A stretch of DNA of 64,000 nt from CAIYYO01 sp049299895 (GTDB lineage Archaea > Altiarchaeota > Altiarchaeia > IMC4 > QMZM01). The stretch's first letter is position 1, and each line of letters begins with the position of its first letter. Shown piece after piece: positions 24,074 through 32,983 of this stretch. The translations under genes and the position numbers were made by a program. The stretch is from positions 20,904 to 84,903 of the forward strand of contig JBAQYF010000011.1 in the NCBI GenBank assembly GCA_049299895.1. The letters run 5' to 3'. Under the pieces are notes generated by a model, which did no database searches, was not told the DNA's origin, and saw only the letters and a list, made by a program, of their open reading frames with translations.

Positions 24074-25804
24074 TTAGTATGATCCCTTCATCTTTTTCTG
24101 TTCTTCGCGTATCCTTTCCAGTTCGTTTTTTATCTTTGCGACCTTTTCTTCCTCTTCGAGTTCTTTGAGCCTTCTTATCGCATCTTTTGTGAGTTCGAGC
24201 TCTGTTCCTCCCATGAACTTCGGGTGGACGTTTAGTATGCTCTGTTCTTTTAATTCGTTGGACCACTGGATTATGACTTCTTCCGTGACTCCGAGGATCT
24301 TTGCGGCGGTCTTTACGTTTATCCTTTTGTCTTTCTGCATCAGTTTTAGGAGGTCGTCGTGGCCTTTTGCAGGTCCCCCGGACTTGGTTTTGTCTATTGC
24401 CTCCATCATAGCGTATTCTTTCTGCCTGATGTCTTCATCGCTTTTATCTTGGACAGGGGTCTGTCTGGATTCCCTGGGCATTTCCTTTATTATCTCCACG
24501 GATTTTATGTTCTCCGCTTCCTTACGCAGGTTCTCGATCTCCTTTTCTTTGGCCTCTTTTTCCGCTTTGAGTTTCTTTATTATGTCGTCTTCCTTGGCCA
24601 GTTTTTCAGGTGATTCGATCTCTATTTTTGGCGCAGGCGTTGGTTCCTGTTTAGGCGGTGCCTGCGGGGTCGTGCGTTCGACCGGGGTAGGTTGCCTGGG
24701 TGGGGGCTCGGGCGCTTTCACTTGAGCTGGCGCTTCCTGGTAACGCGGGCGTTCTTCTGCCTGATCGGGTCGTGTTTTGGGTTTGGCGGATCCCAGGAAT
24801 TTGTCGAGTTCCTCGATCTTTGCCTTGAGCTTTTCCTCGTCTTCTTTGAATAAGTAATCGAATTCTTTGGCTTTTTGTTCTAGGCCGTCTTTCATCACTT
24901 TGAGCTTTCTTTCCTCGTCTTCTATCTTTATCTTCCTTTCTACGAGGTCTTCTTCAACCACTTGGAGGCCTTTTCTCTTTTTGTCCAGGTCGTCGTTCAT
25001 CCTGGTTATCTTGGCCTCTTTCATGGTCATCTCTTCTCTTCTTGCTTCGAGCTTTTCTTCGGAGTCCTTCAATTCCTCTCCCATCTTGATGTATTTTTCT
25101 TTCTCCTGGGTTTCCCGGAGTCTCATCTCCATGTCTGTTTTGGCCTTCTCGAATTCGTCGAGGTTTCTTTTGAGTTCACGTTCGAGTCTTGAGACGTCGG
25201 TCTCTCTTTTATCGAGGTCCGATTTCTTGGATATGAGATTTGATTCAAGGTCTTTTAAACTTTTTTCTTTCCCTTCTATTGCGGTCTCCCTGCTCGATAA
25301 TTGCGCTGCAAGGCCGTCTATCTCCACCTTCTTCTTTTCGGCTTCGTCGAGGAAGCTTTCAAGCTCTTTTAAGGTGTCTTCTTTTTCTTTGAGCGTCTTT
25401 TCTTTCTCGTTTATTATCCTCTCCCGTTCGCCTATGCCTGATGAGACCCTGCTGACCTCCTGCTCCCTCTTTTCCACCTCTTCCCTCCGGGCCATCAGGC
25501 TTTTTTCCAGGTCTATAAGCGTCTTTTCAGTGGTCTTCTGATAGTCCTCTTTTTCAATGGTGGTTCTTTCTCTTCCTATCAGTTCCTGTTCTTTTTTCCT
25601 CATCTGCTCCCAGTTTTTGACGAGTTCCTCGCTGCGTTTCTTTATCTCCTCCTGTTTTCTCTTCAATGAGAATTCGTCGCCGAAGAATAGTTCGAGGTCT
25701 TTTTCCTCGTCCTGAAGCGCTTTCTCCTTTTCTCTCAGAAGCTTTTCCCTCTGGGAAATATCGTCTTGCGCATTCTCGTTCTGTAACTGGGGGTCGCCGG
25801 ACAT
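24074..25804 (-). CDS. Long coiled-coil protein with C-terminal winged-helix-like domain
   Basis: A 576-residue protein. Residues 15-330 are almost continuous heptad, Glu/Lys-rich coiled coil. A Pro/Gln/Thr-rich linker (about 345-400) and a short coiled coil follow, and a compact region near 460-540 (LLKLMQKDKRINVKTAAKILGVTEEVIIQWSNELKEQSIL) reads like a helix-turn-helix. No ATPase motif is present, so it is not an SMC protein. Similar layouts could serve chromosome organisation or cell structure; the role is unknown. It has its own AT-rich promoter and lies directly downstream of the Hef gene. Confidence 0.75.
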   Translation of the reverse strand: MSGDPQLQNENAQDDISQREKLLREKEKALQDEEKDLELFFGDEFSLKRKQEEIKKRSEELVKNWEQMRKKEQELIGRERTTIEKEDYQKTTEKTLIDLEKSLMARREEVEKREQEVSRVSSGIGERERIINEKEKTLKEKEDTLKELESFLDEAEKKKVEIDGLAAQLSSRETAIEGKEKSLKDLESNLISKKSDLDKRETDVSRLERELKRNLDEFEKAKTDMEMRLRETQEKEKYIKMGEELKDSEEKLEARREEMTMKEAKITRMNDDLDKKRKGLQVVEEDLVERKIKIEDEERKLKVMKDGLEQKAKEFDYLFKEDEEKLKAKIEELDKFLGSAKPKTRPDQAEERPRYQEAPAQVKAPEPPPRQPTPVERTTPQAPPKQEPTPAPKIEIESPEKLAKEDDIIKKLKAEKEAKEKEIENLRKEAENIKSVEIIKEMPRESRQTPVQDKSDEDIRQKEYAMMEAIDKTKSGGPAKGHDDLLKLMQKDKRINVKTAAKILGVTEEVIIQWSNELKEQSILNVHPKFMGGTELELTKDAIRRLKELEEEEKVAKIKNELERIREEQKKMKGSY

Positions 25805-25886
25805 TTTAGCGTATATTTCAAAAAAATGTTATGTATAAAACTTATATATCTTTATTAAACTTATTAATAATACAACTTAATAACCT

Positions 25887-28160
25887 TTATGTCTTTTGGT
25901 CTACTCCGTTTAGGTCGAACCTGCTCCTGATCGTATTCATTATCTCATCGGCCTTGCCTTCTCCTATCCCGGTCACCTCCATAAGCTCTTTTCGGGATGT
26001 GTTCATTATGTTCTGGACGCTTCCGAAACGCGCAAGAAGCCTGCGTGCAAGGATCGCGGAAACGTTGGGCAGGGACTCTATTACGTATATCTGCCTTTCT
26101 TCTAGGCTGAGTGGCTTCTTTTCTCCGTGCAGGGAAATCAGCCTCCCTTCTTCCTGTTCTCGTTTTGCTATCATGCACAGGTAGTTCGCCGTGTCTTCTA
26201 CATCCCTTGAGAAAATGACCGAGATGCCAAAATCGATAGCAAGGGCCGTAATCGCCGCGCGTATGGCATTCGTGCTTATCCCCCTGATCGAGTATATGTC
26301 TTCCTTTCCCTCGACCAGCATGATCGGCTTCTCAAAGCTCCTGGATAAGTCTGCCGCCTGCGAAAAAAGTCTCTTGTCCAATAGCGAACTAAGGAAATCG
26401 TTCACCGTCTTTCTCTCGGCGCATATGCGGTCGCTTAGGATGTAATCGCCGACCGGCAGGGTTTGTATCTCTATTTCCGCGTTGTCCCTGAGTATTTTTA
26501 ATATGCCCGTGCATTTTTCTCTTGAATCGATAAAGATTTTCATTTTCTTTCCTTCACTGCCTTTTTCTGTAGTCTCTGAGACGTAACTGGTCAGGCTCAA
26601 CTGGCCCGATTCTTTTAAAGGGGCGTTCTCCGTCTTCTCCGGAAGATTTTTTTCCGGTTTGTCCCGCATGTCTTTGACGACTTTGCGCATCCTTTTCTCC
26701 TTGTGAAAGGCCGCCCAGTAATATGATTCATCCCTTGTCTCCCTGGCCATGAGGATGACGACCCGGCCTGCCCCGCTCCTGCCGGTGCGCCCTCTCCTCT
26801 GGATGGAACGTATCTCAGAAGGTATCGGTTCGTAGAACAATACCAGGTCCACGGCGGGGATGTCCAGTCCCTCCTCTGCAACGGAAGTTGCCACCAGGAC
26901 GTCGTATTTTCCCTCCCTGAAGTCGTCGAGCACTTTTATCTGCTCCTTCTGGCTCATGCCTTTTTTGTCCGCCTTCCTGGCCTGGCCGATGAACTCCCTT
27001 GCCAAAATATCGCTCCCGTTGAGCCTCTCTACTATTTTATCCACTGAGTCGCGGTACTGGGTGAATATCATAACCTTCTTGCCTGCATACGGTTTGACTA
27101 TTTTTATTGCTTCGTCGAGCTTGGGGTGGTCGAAGCCCATTACGTTCAGGTCGTGCACGTTCTTTGAAAGGAGCGTCATCCGCTCGTCGGCAAAGAGCCT
27201 CCGAATCGCCTTGGACTTCTGTTTTCTAAGCCGCTCCAGGTAGTTGTCGAGCGACGACATCCCCTGGGTTTCCAGCAGTTCCAGGGCGTGATTGATCTTT
27301 AGGGCGCTTGCTGCAAGAGAGATAGCGGCAAAAGCGTCCGTTCCGTCGGATGTCCCGGATGTTATGTCCTTGCGTATGGACGTCTGTAATTCCAATAGCT
27401 TCATCTTGTTGATCTTTCCCAGGTCTGCGCTTTCAAGGAATCCGCGTTCTTTTAGTGCCCGAAGATCCTGGCGTAGCAGGTCTTCTATCAATATCTTTAT
27501 TTTCTTGAATTCGTCCGGCAGCGTCACCTTGACCCATGAAACATCCGTCTCCTGTATGTATGGAGCAACGTCCTCGTCTCTTTCTGTCCTGGCTTCGACT
27601 ATGCTGATAGAGAGGTTTTTGCATATCTCTTTTACTGTCTCTTTGTCCCCGCTAGGGGAAGCGGTCAGGCCGAGTATCAGGGGGTTATGCGCTTTCTTCA
27701 TGTATTCCTCGGCGATGAATACATAGGAATAGTCGCCTACGCAGCGGTGGCATTCGTCGAATATTATCAATGAAACGTCGCCTATGTCCAGGCCCCGCAT
27801 GATGTCGTTCTCTATTGTCTGGGGGGTGGCGAATATGACCTTGTTTTCCTGCCATAGCTTTTTCCTGTCTTCTACCGCATCCATGCCCGTCAGGGTAACC
27901 ATGGCCTCCAGGTTCAAAACGTTGCCGAACGTCTTGTGGTGCTGGACGGCAAGGGGCCTGGTAGGGGCAAGGAACAGCACTTTGGAATCCGGGAAAGAAT
28001 AAAGCCTGTGGGCGGCAAGCATCGCTGCAACAACCGTCTTCCCAAGGCCTGTTGGCAGGACTACAAGGGTGTTTCCGTCGACTGCGCGGGAAAAGATAGT
28101 CTCCTGATATTTTCTAAGCGACAAGGTCTCAGGCTTGATCAGGGGATGTTTGACGTGCAT
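25887..28160 (-). CDS. hef: Hef helicase/structure-specific nuclease (FANCM/XPF-like)
   Basis: A 757-residue archaeal Hef. I choose ATG 28160 because the family begins HVKHPLIKPETLSLRKYQ and a TATA-like CCATATATC lies about 20-27 bases upstream; the longer frame adds 13 atypical residues. The N-terminal SF2 helicase has GLGKT and the DECH box. A second RecA domain follows (QRRGRTGRSGAGRV). The C-terminal XPF nuclease (GDYILSDRICAERKTVNDF) and HhH tandem (LPNVSAILARRLLARFGS) complete it. Hef processes stalled forks. Confidence 0.95.
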   Translation of the reverse strand: MHVKHPLIKPETLSLRKYQETIFSRAVDGNTLVVLPTGLGKTVVAAMLAAHRLYSFPDSKVLFLAPTRPLAVQHHKTFGNVLNLEAMVTLTGMDAVEDRKKLWQENKVIFATPQTIENDIMRGLDIGDVSLIIFDECHRCVGDYSYVFIAEEYMKKAHNPLILGLTASPSGDKETVKEICKNLSISIVEARTERDEDVAPYIQETDVSWVKVTLPDEFKKIKILIEDLLRQDLRALKERGFLESADLGKINKMKLLELQTSIRKDITSGTSDGTDAFAAISLAASALKINHALELLETQGMSSLDNYLERLRKQKSKAIRRLFADERMTLLSKNVHDLNVMGFDHPKLDEAIKIVKPYAGKKVMIFTQYRDSVDKIVERLNGSDILAREFIGQARKADKKGMSQKEQIKVLDDFREGKYDVLVATSVAEEGLDIPAVDLVLFYEPIPSEIRSIQRRGRTGRSGAGRVVILMARETRDESYYWAAFHKEKRMRKVVKDMRDKPEKNLPEKTENAPLKESGQLSLTSYVSETTEKGSEGKKMKIFIDSREKCTGILKILRDNAEIEIQTLPVGDYILSDRICAERKTVNDFLSSLLDKRLFSQAADLSRSFEKPIMLVEGKEDIYSIRGISTNAIRAAITALAIDFGISVIFSRDVEDTANYLCMIAKREQEEGRLISLHGEKKPLSLEERQIYVIESLPNVSAILARRLLARFGSVQNIMNTSRKELMEVTGIGEGKADEIMNTIRSRFDLNGVDQKT

Positions 28161-28239
28161 TTTATGGTACTGTTGTAGATATATGGCGTACAAATTCAAA
28201 AAAAGGAAAAAGCAGAACTTGCTACCGGGTGCTCGTATC

Positions 28240-28749
28240 CTAGACGCAGCCCCCGTTCACGCAAACCGTGCTCGTAGGACAATCCTGGAAGCCTGTTTTG
28301 CATGTTGTCGAAACCTGGCTGGACGTAAAAGAGCATGATTCCCCCGCACCCGCGTACTCCCTGTACCCCCTTTGCAATCCTTCAGCGCATATTTTGCCCC
28401 CTGCGCAGTATGCGCTAACGTTATTTTCATACCAGCCGTCGTAAATGCTGCATTCCGAAGAACCATGCGGCTTGGAAAAAAGCAGGGCAACAAGGGTTGC
28501 AGCTATCATGATCACTATCAGGCCTATTATTACGTTGATCATTCCCTTCTTTGCCTCCTCTCTGTCGGTGGGATTTTCCGCAGTCTTCCATCTCACTGCG
28601 TGAAGCGTTATCAGGAGCAGGGCGATACCTGCGGCTACGCCGTATAAAAGGTTGTTTACATCCCCGATTGTTTCCTCAAAACCCGCTCTGGAAATGGATG
28701 AACAGGCGGCAAGCAAAAACAATACTGCCAAAATGCGATATTTTTGCAT
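28240..28749 (-). CDS. VirB2/TrbC-like pilin with Cys-rich C-terminal tail
   Basis: A 169-residue secreted or membrane protein. I start at ATG 28749, giving a standard signal peptide (MQKYRILAVLFLLAACSSISRA). Two hydrophobic segments near residues 38-55 and 74-97, separated by a charged hairpin (RWKTAENPTDREEAKKG), match the VirB2/TrbC type IV secretion pilin layout. The last 70 residues hold eight cysteines, unlike classical VirB2. It is the distal gene of a four-gene minus-strand cluster of Cys-rich surface proteins. Pilin assembly is inferred from topology only. Confidence 0.65.
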   Translation of the reverse strand: MQKYRILAVLFLLAACSSISRAGFEETIGDVNNLLYGVAAGIALLLITLHAVRWKTAENPTDREEAKKGMINVIIGLIVIMIAATLVALLFSKPHGSSECSIYDGWYENNVSAYCAGGKICAEGLQRGYREYAGAGESCSFTSSQVSTTCKTGFQDCPTSTVCVNGGCV

Positions 28750-28810
28750 TTTTTTATCTTGATCTGAGCGAATGTAAGCTGCCAAAAATGGGAAGAGGTA
28801 AATGCGTCTG

Positions 28811-29113
28811 TTAGGCGCAGCATTTGACCAGGTATTTGCAGCAGTCTGCGAGCGGGACTACGTTCAACTCCGCCAGCTTCGATTCGCACGTACCTCCTGC
28901 GTCGGCGTTGTTGCATGCTTCTATCTGTAGTTCGTTCAAGGGTATTTCAGTCAATGTCGTAGTGGGCTGCTGCTTTTCCAGCGTACTTGTCACCGGACTC
29001 TCGTCCAGGGCCGTTGTCATTGTTTTTTCCAATGGCGTATCCTTTTCCTCCGTACACATGGGTAATAGTAGTACGGATAACAGCAGGACCCCTAAAATAA
29101 TCCGTTTATCCAT
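28811..29113 (-). CDS. Small Cys-rich lipoprotein
   Basis: A 100-residue protein starting with a signal segment that ends in LLLPMC (C20), a lipobox-like site. A Thr/Pro/Glu-rich linker follows, then a compact C-terminal domain with six cysteines (ACNNADAGGTC, then LADCCKYLVKCC). No family is recognised. It starts 4 bases after the stop of the large repeat protein upstream, so the two are certainly cotranscribed. The Thr-rich linker resembles the stalk of its neighbours. Confidence 0.6.
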   Translation of the reverse strand: MDKRIILGVLLLSVLLLPMCTEEKDTPLEKTMTTALDESPVTSTLEKQQPTTTLTEIPLNELQIEACNNADAGGTCESKLAELNVVPLADCCKYLVKCCA

Positions 29114-29117
29114 TTTT

Positions 29118-31070
29118 TTAGCATTCTTGGTATGTGTATCCCGGCAATTTCTTTAGGCTGCATTGGAATATTCCGTTTAGTTCCGGGAAGCTTTTGCATC
29201 CTTCGCTGGTCATATCCTGGCCCCCCAGTTTGTATTCCCATCTTGGTATTATCCCGCTTGAGCCCTCCACTGCAAGCTCGTTATACTCTCTTTCTCCCGG
29301 CCCGACGGGGTCGGTCTCGTTGTAGAACACGTTTTTCTGGTCCGCACATTTGGCGCATACTGCCGTATCGGTGTAGAGTTTGCCTTTCTTTGTCTTGATG
29401 CATGAAAGCAGATTCGCGGCCGTGAGCTGTTCTTCCGGGGCAAGCGTAGTGCTGGTGGTCGCTATGGTGGTGGTTGTAGTCGTTGTAGTGGTTGTTGTCG
29501 CAATAGTGCTGGTTGTAGTCGTCGAGGATGTTGTGGGTATCGTGGTAGTCGACGTGGTTGTCGTTATGGCGGATGTCGTTGTGGTTGTCGATGTGACGAT
29601 TGTCGTCGTGGTCTGATTATTATCCCATATCTCGCATTTCACGTATTTTCTGGTTCTACAATCGGCCCCCGAGCAGAGACAGTATTTGTTGTCTTTGTTC
29701 CTCTTGTAGCAGGCAGTTCCGTCAGCGCATTTGTCGCACCTTGACAGGCATTCCATGTATCTGCCGTCTTTTCTTGCCTGCCAGCGGCATACGCAGGTTT
29801 TCCCGTCGGTTCCCTTTTTTCCGCATTCCGTTCCGTCGTCGCATTTATTGCATTCGAGAATGCATTTATTGTATGTGTTGTTTCTGAGCTTTGTGTAGCA
29901 CGTGCAGGCATTCCCGTCCGCGTTGGTCTGGCCGCATATAGTTCCATCGTCGCAGCCGCTGCAATAAGGCGTGAGCTGGCATGAATAATACTTTAATGCC
30001 TTCGGCGATGGTTCGGGTTTGCAGGCGCATACGTTGTTTCCGGAGGTTTTCCAGCACGCGGTTCCGTCGATGCAAGAGACGCATTTGTGCAGTATCGTAT
30101 TAGACGGCATCAGAGTGCATTTTTCTATTATGTCGTCTCTGTCTTTATCCGTGCAACTGCATATCTGGTTGTATGCGTTCGCCCGGCCGCAGGCGGTGGC
30201 GTCAATGCACTGCGTGCATTCGATGACTATTTTTTTCAGTTTGCAGGATTCGTACCTGCCGTCTTTGTTTGTGTCCGTGCACGAGCATTCAAAGTTTTTA
30301 TTCCTGACCTGTCCGCATCCGGTTCCGTCCTGGCATTTTGTGCAGGATCTCCTTGCCTGGGGCATTTCATCCGCGTAAAGCATGCATCGTTCTGTCACTC
30401 CGTCCGCGTTTATGTCCCTGCACGAGCAGGTCTCTCCCTGATCGTTTGTCTGGTTGCAGGACGTTCCGTCCACGCACTTATCGCATGGGTCGGGCCACGC
30501 CTTTAGTGGATATAAGTAGCAGGCCTCGTTTAGGCCGTTCTCGTTTGAGTCTTTGCAGTAGCAGGTCTGTTCTTTGTCGTTTTGCCCGTCGCATAAGGTG
30601 CCGTCCGGGCATACGTCGCAGTAAGCTTTTGGGGCGTTTATGGGCTTAAGCGTGCAGTATTCGTTTCTGTTGTCCCCGTTCGCGTCTTTGCAATTGCAGG
30701 TCTGTTCTTTGTCGTTCTTTTCCGTGCAAAGCGTTCCATCCGAACATACTTCGCATTTATTTATCTCCCGGGCGCCTGCAAGCGACATAAGGTTGTCTTG
30801 CACCGTGTCTGCTTTCTCGATGAGCGCTTTTATCTCCGGAGTGCAATCAGAGTTTGTTATGCTGTCTTCCCTTAGGTAAAAACTTAGCATGTCTTTTACT
30901 TCCTGAAGCGAGAATTTGCTTGCCTGCGGGTCTTTCAGATACTCGACCAGGGCCTTTTTCAACGCGTATTTGTAGTCGTCATCGTACGGGCAGTCGTCCT
31001 CCGCTAAGGCAATGCCTGCAAAGCAGAATAATGCGGACAAAATAATGCAGAATGATATTACCCTTTTCAT
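29118..31070 (-). CDS. Secreted protein with nine six-Cys repeats, Thr stalk and thioredoxin-like domain
   Basis: A 650-residue protein. Signal peptide 1-23; helical domain to about 105; nine tandem repeats of 37-47 residues (106-482), each with C-x2-C-x-D-x-T-x-C, then C-x-C and a last C; a Thr-rich stalk (about 487-545) likely to be O-glycosylated; and a C-terminal domain (about 553-650). This last domain has LLSCIKTKKGKLYTDTAVCAKC, where CAKC sits like a thioredoxin CxxC, followed by WEY and EGCKSFPELNG. Some repeats contain Asp/Asn-rich D-x-N-x-D-G loops that could bind calcium. No named family is recognised for the repeats. It is probably displayed on the cell surface; disulfide exchange activity is inference. 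Confidence 0.75.
   Translation of the reverse strand: MKRVISFCIILSALFCFAGIALAEDDCPYDDDYKYALKKALVEYLKDPQASKFSLQEVKDMLSFYLREDSITNSDCTPEIKALIEKADTVQDNLMSLAGAREINKCEVCSDGTLCTEKNDKEQTCNCKDANGDNRNEYCTLKPINAPKAYCDVCPDGTLCDGQNDKEQTCYCKDSNENGLNEACYLYPLKAWPDPCDKCVDGTSCNQTNDQGETCSCRDINADGVTERCMLYADEMPQARRSCTKCQDGTGCGQVRNKNFECSCTDTNKDGRYESCKLKKIVIECTQCIDATACGRANAYNQICSCTDKDRDDIIEKCTLMPSNTILHKCVSCIDGTACWKTSGNNVCACKPEPSPKALKYYSCQLTPYCSGCDDGTICGQTNADGNACTCYTKLRNNTYNKCILECNKCDDGTECGKKGTDGKTCVCRWQARKDGRYMECLSRCDKCADGTACYKRNKDNKYCLCSGADCRTRKYVKCEIWDNNQTTTTIVTSTTTTTSAITTTTSTTTIPTTSSTTTTSTIATTTTTTTTTTTIATTSTTLAPEEQLTAANLLSCIKTKKGKLYTDTAVCAKCADQKNVFYNETDPVGPGEREYNELAVEGSSGIIPRWEYKLGGQDMTSEGCKSFPELNGIFQCSLKKLPGYTYQEC
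29625..30755 (-). repeat. Nine tandem coding repeats (six-Cys modules)
   Basis: These encode residues 106-482 of the protein above. Unit lengths are 45, 45, 47, 42, 45, 40, 37, 38 and 38 residues, longest at the N-terminal side. Units 1-3 are most alike (DGT.C....NDKEQTC.C), which suggests more recent duplication there, and units 6-9 are more diverged and lose the D-x-N-x-D-G loop. The six-cysteine spacing holds in all nine; unit 9 carries an extra cysteine. Confidence 0.75.
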
Positions 31071-31166
31071 TTTTTTTTATGTGGGTTTGATATACCTCCA
31101 ATTACGGGCTGTTTAACGTATTAGAAGTATCCCCCGTTAGATTATTCCACCCGGTATTATAAATAC

Positions 31167-31904
31167 TTATGGAGAGATGCATGTTCCTGTAACCGGGGTG
31201 CAACAACACGTCCACTCCGTGCAGCAATCCGCCTGCAGGCCCGATCTTAGAACATTGAGGCCGGAACATAGGTCGTCTCTTTCGGCATTATAACATATGC
31301 CGTGATTCGCGAGAGTGCTTGTCGTGGTTGACGTTGTCGACGTGGTCGTGCTGCTTGTCGGGCCCGGCGGATTATTGCACAAGGAATCCGGGGCGAGCAC
31401 CAGCGCGCTTCCGGAGAGTATGCATTTGTATCCCGCGTATCCTGGAGAGGTGGAACACTGTCCTGCGGGCGTTCCATCAATGCATGACGGCGCCGGGGGT
31501 ATTGTCCCGTTTGAACTACCTCCCGTAGTCCCAAAGCAATTGCATTTTTGCTCGAATGGGACAATCTTTGTGCCGATGATCAGATAGTCGACTATCGGGC
31601 ATGCAAGAAGGATAAGCGCCAAACCGGCTATGGCATATATTATCATGTTTTTGGCGTTTGTGGTCTGTTCTGCGTCCTGCGACGTCATGTACTTTAAGCC
31701 GGCGTATATTATTATGAGCGCGCTTATGCCCGATGCCAGGTACGTTATCAGTGTGAGAAAAATGCACACTACGTCGTTTATCCTGTTCATGATGTCCCCC
31801 AGGGGGTCGGTACTTATCGTGTTATTCAGCGTGTGGTTCGCCCAGGCGGCATTCGAAAGGCAGGCGAATAATGCGGCGAGAAATATAGCTCGGCTCTTTT
31901 CCAT
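31167..31904 (-). CDS. VirB2/TrbC-like membrane protein with Thr linker and Cys-rich tail
   Basis: A 245-residue protein. Signal peptide MEKSRAIFLAALFACLSNAAWA; two hydrophobic segments near residues 45-70 and 87-110 joined by a short polar loop (SQDAEQTTNAKN), the VirB2/TrbC pilin topology; then a Cys-containing segment, a Thr/Ser linker near 183-197, and a C-terminal module with nine cysteines including a CCC run. It is a longer relative of the protein at 28240 and is first in the four-gene cluster. No secretion ATPase or coupling protein is nearby, so a filament role remains inference. Confidence 0.65.
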   Translation of the reverse strand: MEKSRAIFLAALFACLSNAAWANHTLNNTISTDPLGDIMNRINDVVCIFLTLITYLASGISALIIIYAGLKYMTSQDAEQTTNAKNMIIYAIAGLALILLACPIVDYLIIGTKIVPFEQKCNCFGTTGGSSNGTIPPAPSCIDGTPAGQCSTSPGYAGYKCILSGSALVLAPDSLCNNPPGPTSSTTTSTTSTTTSTLANHGICYNAERDDLCSGLNVLRSGLQADCCTEWTCCCTPVTGTCISP

Positions 31905-31938
31905 CGTTTACGTATTGGAATATGGGTTTATATGGTTT

Positions 31939-32742
31939 TCAGTAGCTTCCGAGGACCTTGAGGAAGATCGTTTTCTCCTTGAGGGACTTTAGGGCGTTCT
32001 TTACTTTGTCTTCGTCCAGCGAGCCTTCGAAGTCTATGAAGAATGAGTATTCTCCGAGTTTCTTTTTGGCGGGGCGCGACTCTATCCTTGTCAGGTTTAT
32101 CCCGTTGTCCGCGTAGTCCTTGAGGGCATGGTAGAGTGCTCCCGGCCGGTCTTTTAATGCGAATATCACCGAGGACTTTTTTCCTGCCGTAGAGATCTTC
32201 TTTGTGATAGCTATGAAGCGCGTCTGGCTGGGGGCGTCTTCAATCCCTCCGGCAAGTATTTCCAGGCCGTACAGCTCTGCTGCGGCCCCGGGGCCGATAG
32301 CTGCGACCCCTTTTGGTTTTAATTCGCCCAGCTCTTTTATTGCCGCAGTATTGCTGTCATATCTTTTAAGCGCCGCCTTGGGGTAGTTCTTTTTCAGATA
32401 CTTCCTGCACTGGCCGAATGAATGAGAATGCGATAATATCGTCTTTATCTCCTCTTTTTTTGTTCCGGGCGGGGCCATCAGACACATGTGTATGTCCAAT
32501 ACCGCCTCCTTGGATATGCCCACGTCGTGTTCCAGCAGGCAGTCCATGGAGGTATTCACTGCGCCCTCGAGCGAGTTCTCAACCGCTACGACTCCGTATT
32601 CAGTCCCGTTGTCGACTGCTTCGAACACTTCCTCTACTGTATTGCAGTGGTCCAGTTCCCTTCCCGGGAACAACTTTTTTGCAGCCTCTTCGGTGAACGT
32701 TCCCTTCGGGCCAAGGACTGCGACGCTATTTTTTTTCGGCAT
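31939..32742 (-). CDS. pheA: Prephenate dehydratase (PheA)
   Basis: A 267-residue monofunctional prephenate dehydratase. It has the periplasmic-binding-like catalytic domain (LGPKGTFTEEAA at the start, VVAVENSLEGAV) and the TRF motif (QTRFIAI). A C-terminal ACT domain (LKDRPGALYHALKDYADNGINLTRIESRP) gives phenylalanine feedback. It converts prephenate to phenylpyruvate. It overlaps the upstream chorismate mutase gene by 17 bases, which supplies the preceding step. Confidence 0.95.
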   Translation of the reverse strand: MPKKNSVAVLGPKGTFTEEAAKKLFPGRELDHCNTVEEVFEAVDNGTEYGVVAVENSLEGAVNTSMDCLLEHDVGISKEAVLDIHMCLMAPPGTKKEEIKTILSHSHSFGQCRKYLKKNYPKAALKRYDSNTAAIKELGELKPKGVAAIGPGAAAELYGLEILAGGIEDAPSQTRFIAITKKISTAGKKSSVIFALKDRPGALYHALKDYADNGINLTRIESRPAKKKLGEYSFFIDFEGSLDEDKVKNALKSLKEKTIFLKVLGSY

Positions 32743-32983
32743 CTTTGCAGTACTCTATTATAGATGAGAATAGTTTTTTTACGAACGTTTTTTCCAGTTT
32801 TGTCGCCTTAGACGCGTTTTCCAGTACCTCTTTCTCACGGGCCGGGTCGGAGATATCCAGTCCTTTCTTTGCCTTGATTGCGCCGATCTTTTGCGCTGTC
32901 TCGACTCTTTTTTCCACCTGGGTGAGTATCCCCCTGTCTAATGCGTCTATTTCCTTCCTTAGGCTTCTGAGCTCTTCATCCAT
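32726..32983 (-). CDS. Chorismate mutase, AroQ type
   Basis: An 85-residue all-helical chorismate mutase. The first helix has LRKEIDALDRGILTQVEKR and the second has QKIGAIKAKKGLDISDPAREKEVL, which contain the Arg and Lys residues that hold chorismate in AroQ enzymes. The separate mutase and dehydratase are encoded in overlapping frames instead of fused as in enterobacterial PheA. Its start overlaps the end of herA by 25 bases. Confidence 0.92.
   Translation of the reverse strand: MDEELRSLRKEIDALDRGILTQVEKRVETAQKIGAIKAKKGLDISDPAREKEVLENASKATKLEKTFVKKLFSSIIEYCKDAEKK

Noticed and set aside
29380..29616. Val-rich plus-strand frame opposite the Thr stalk
   Set aside because: It is the antisense shadow of the Thr-rich linker codons and has no start context.
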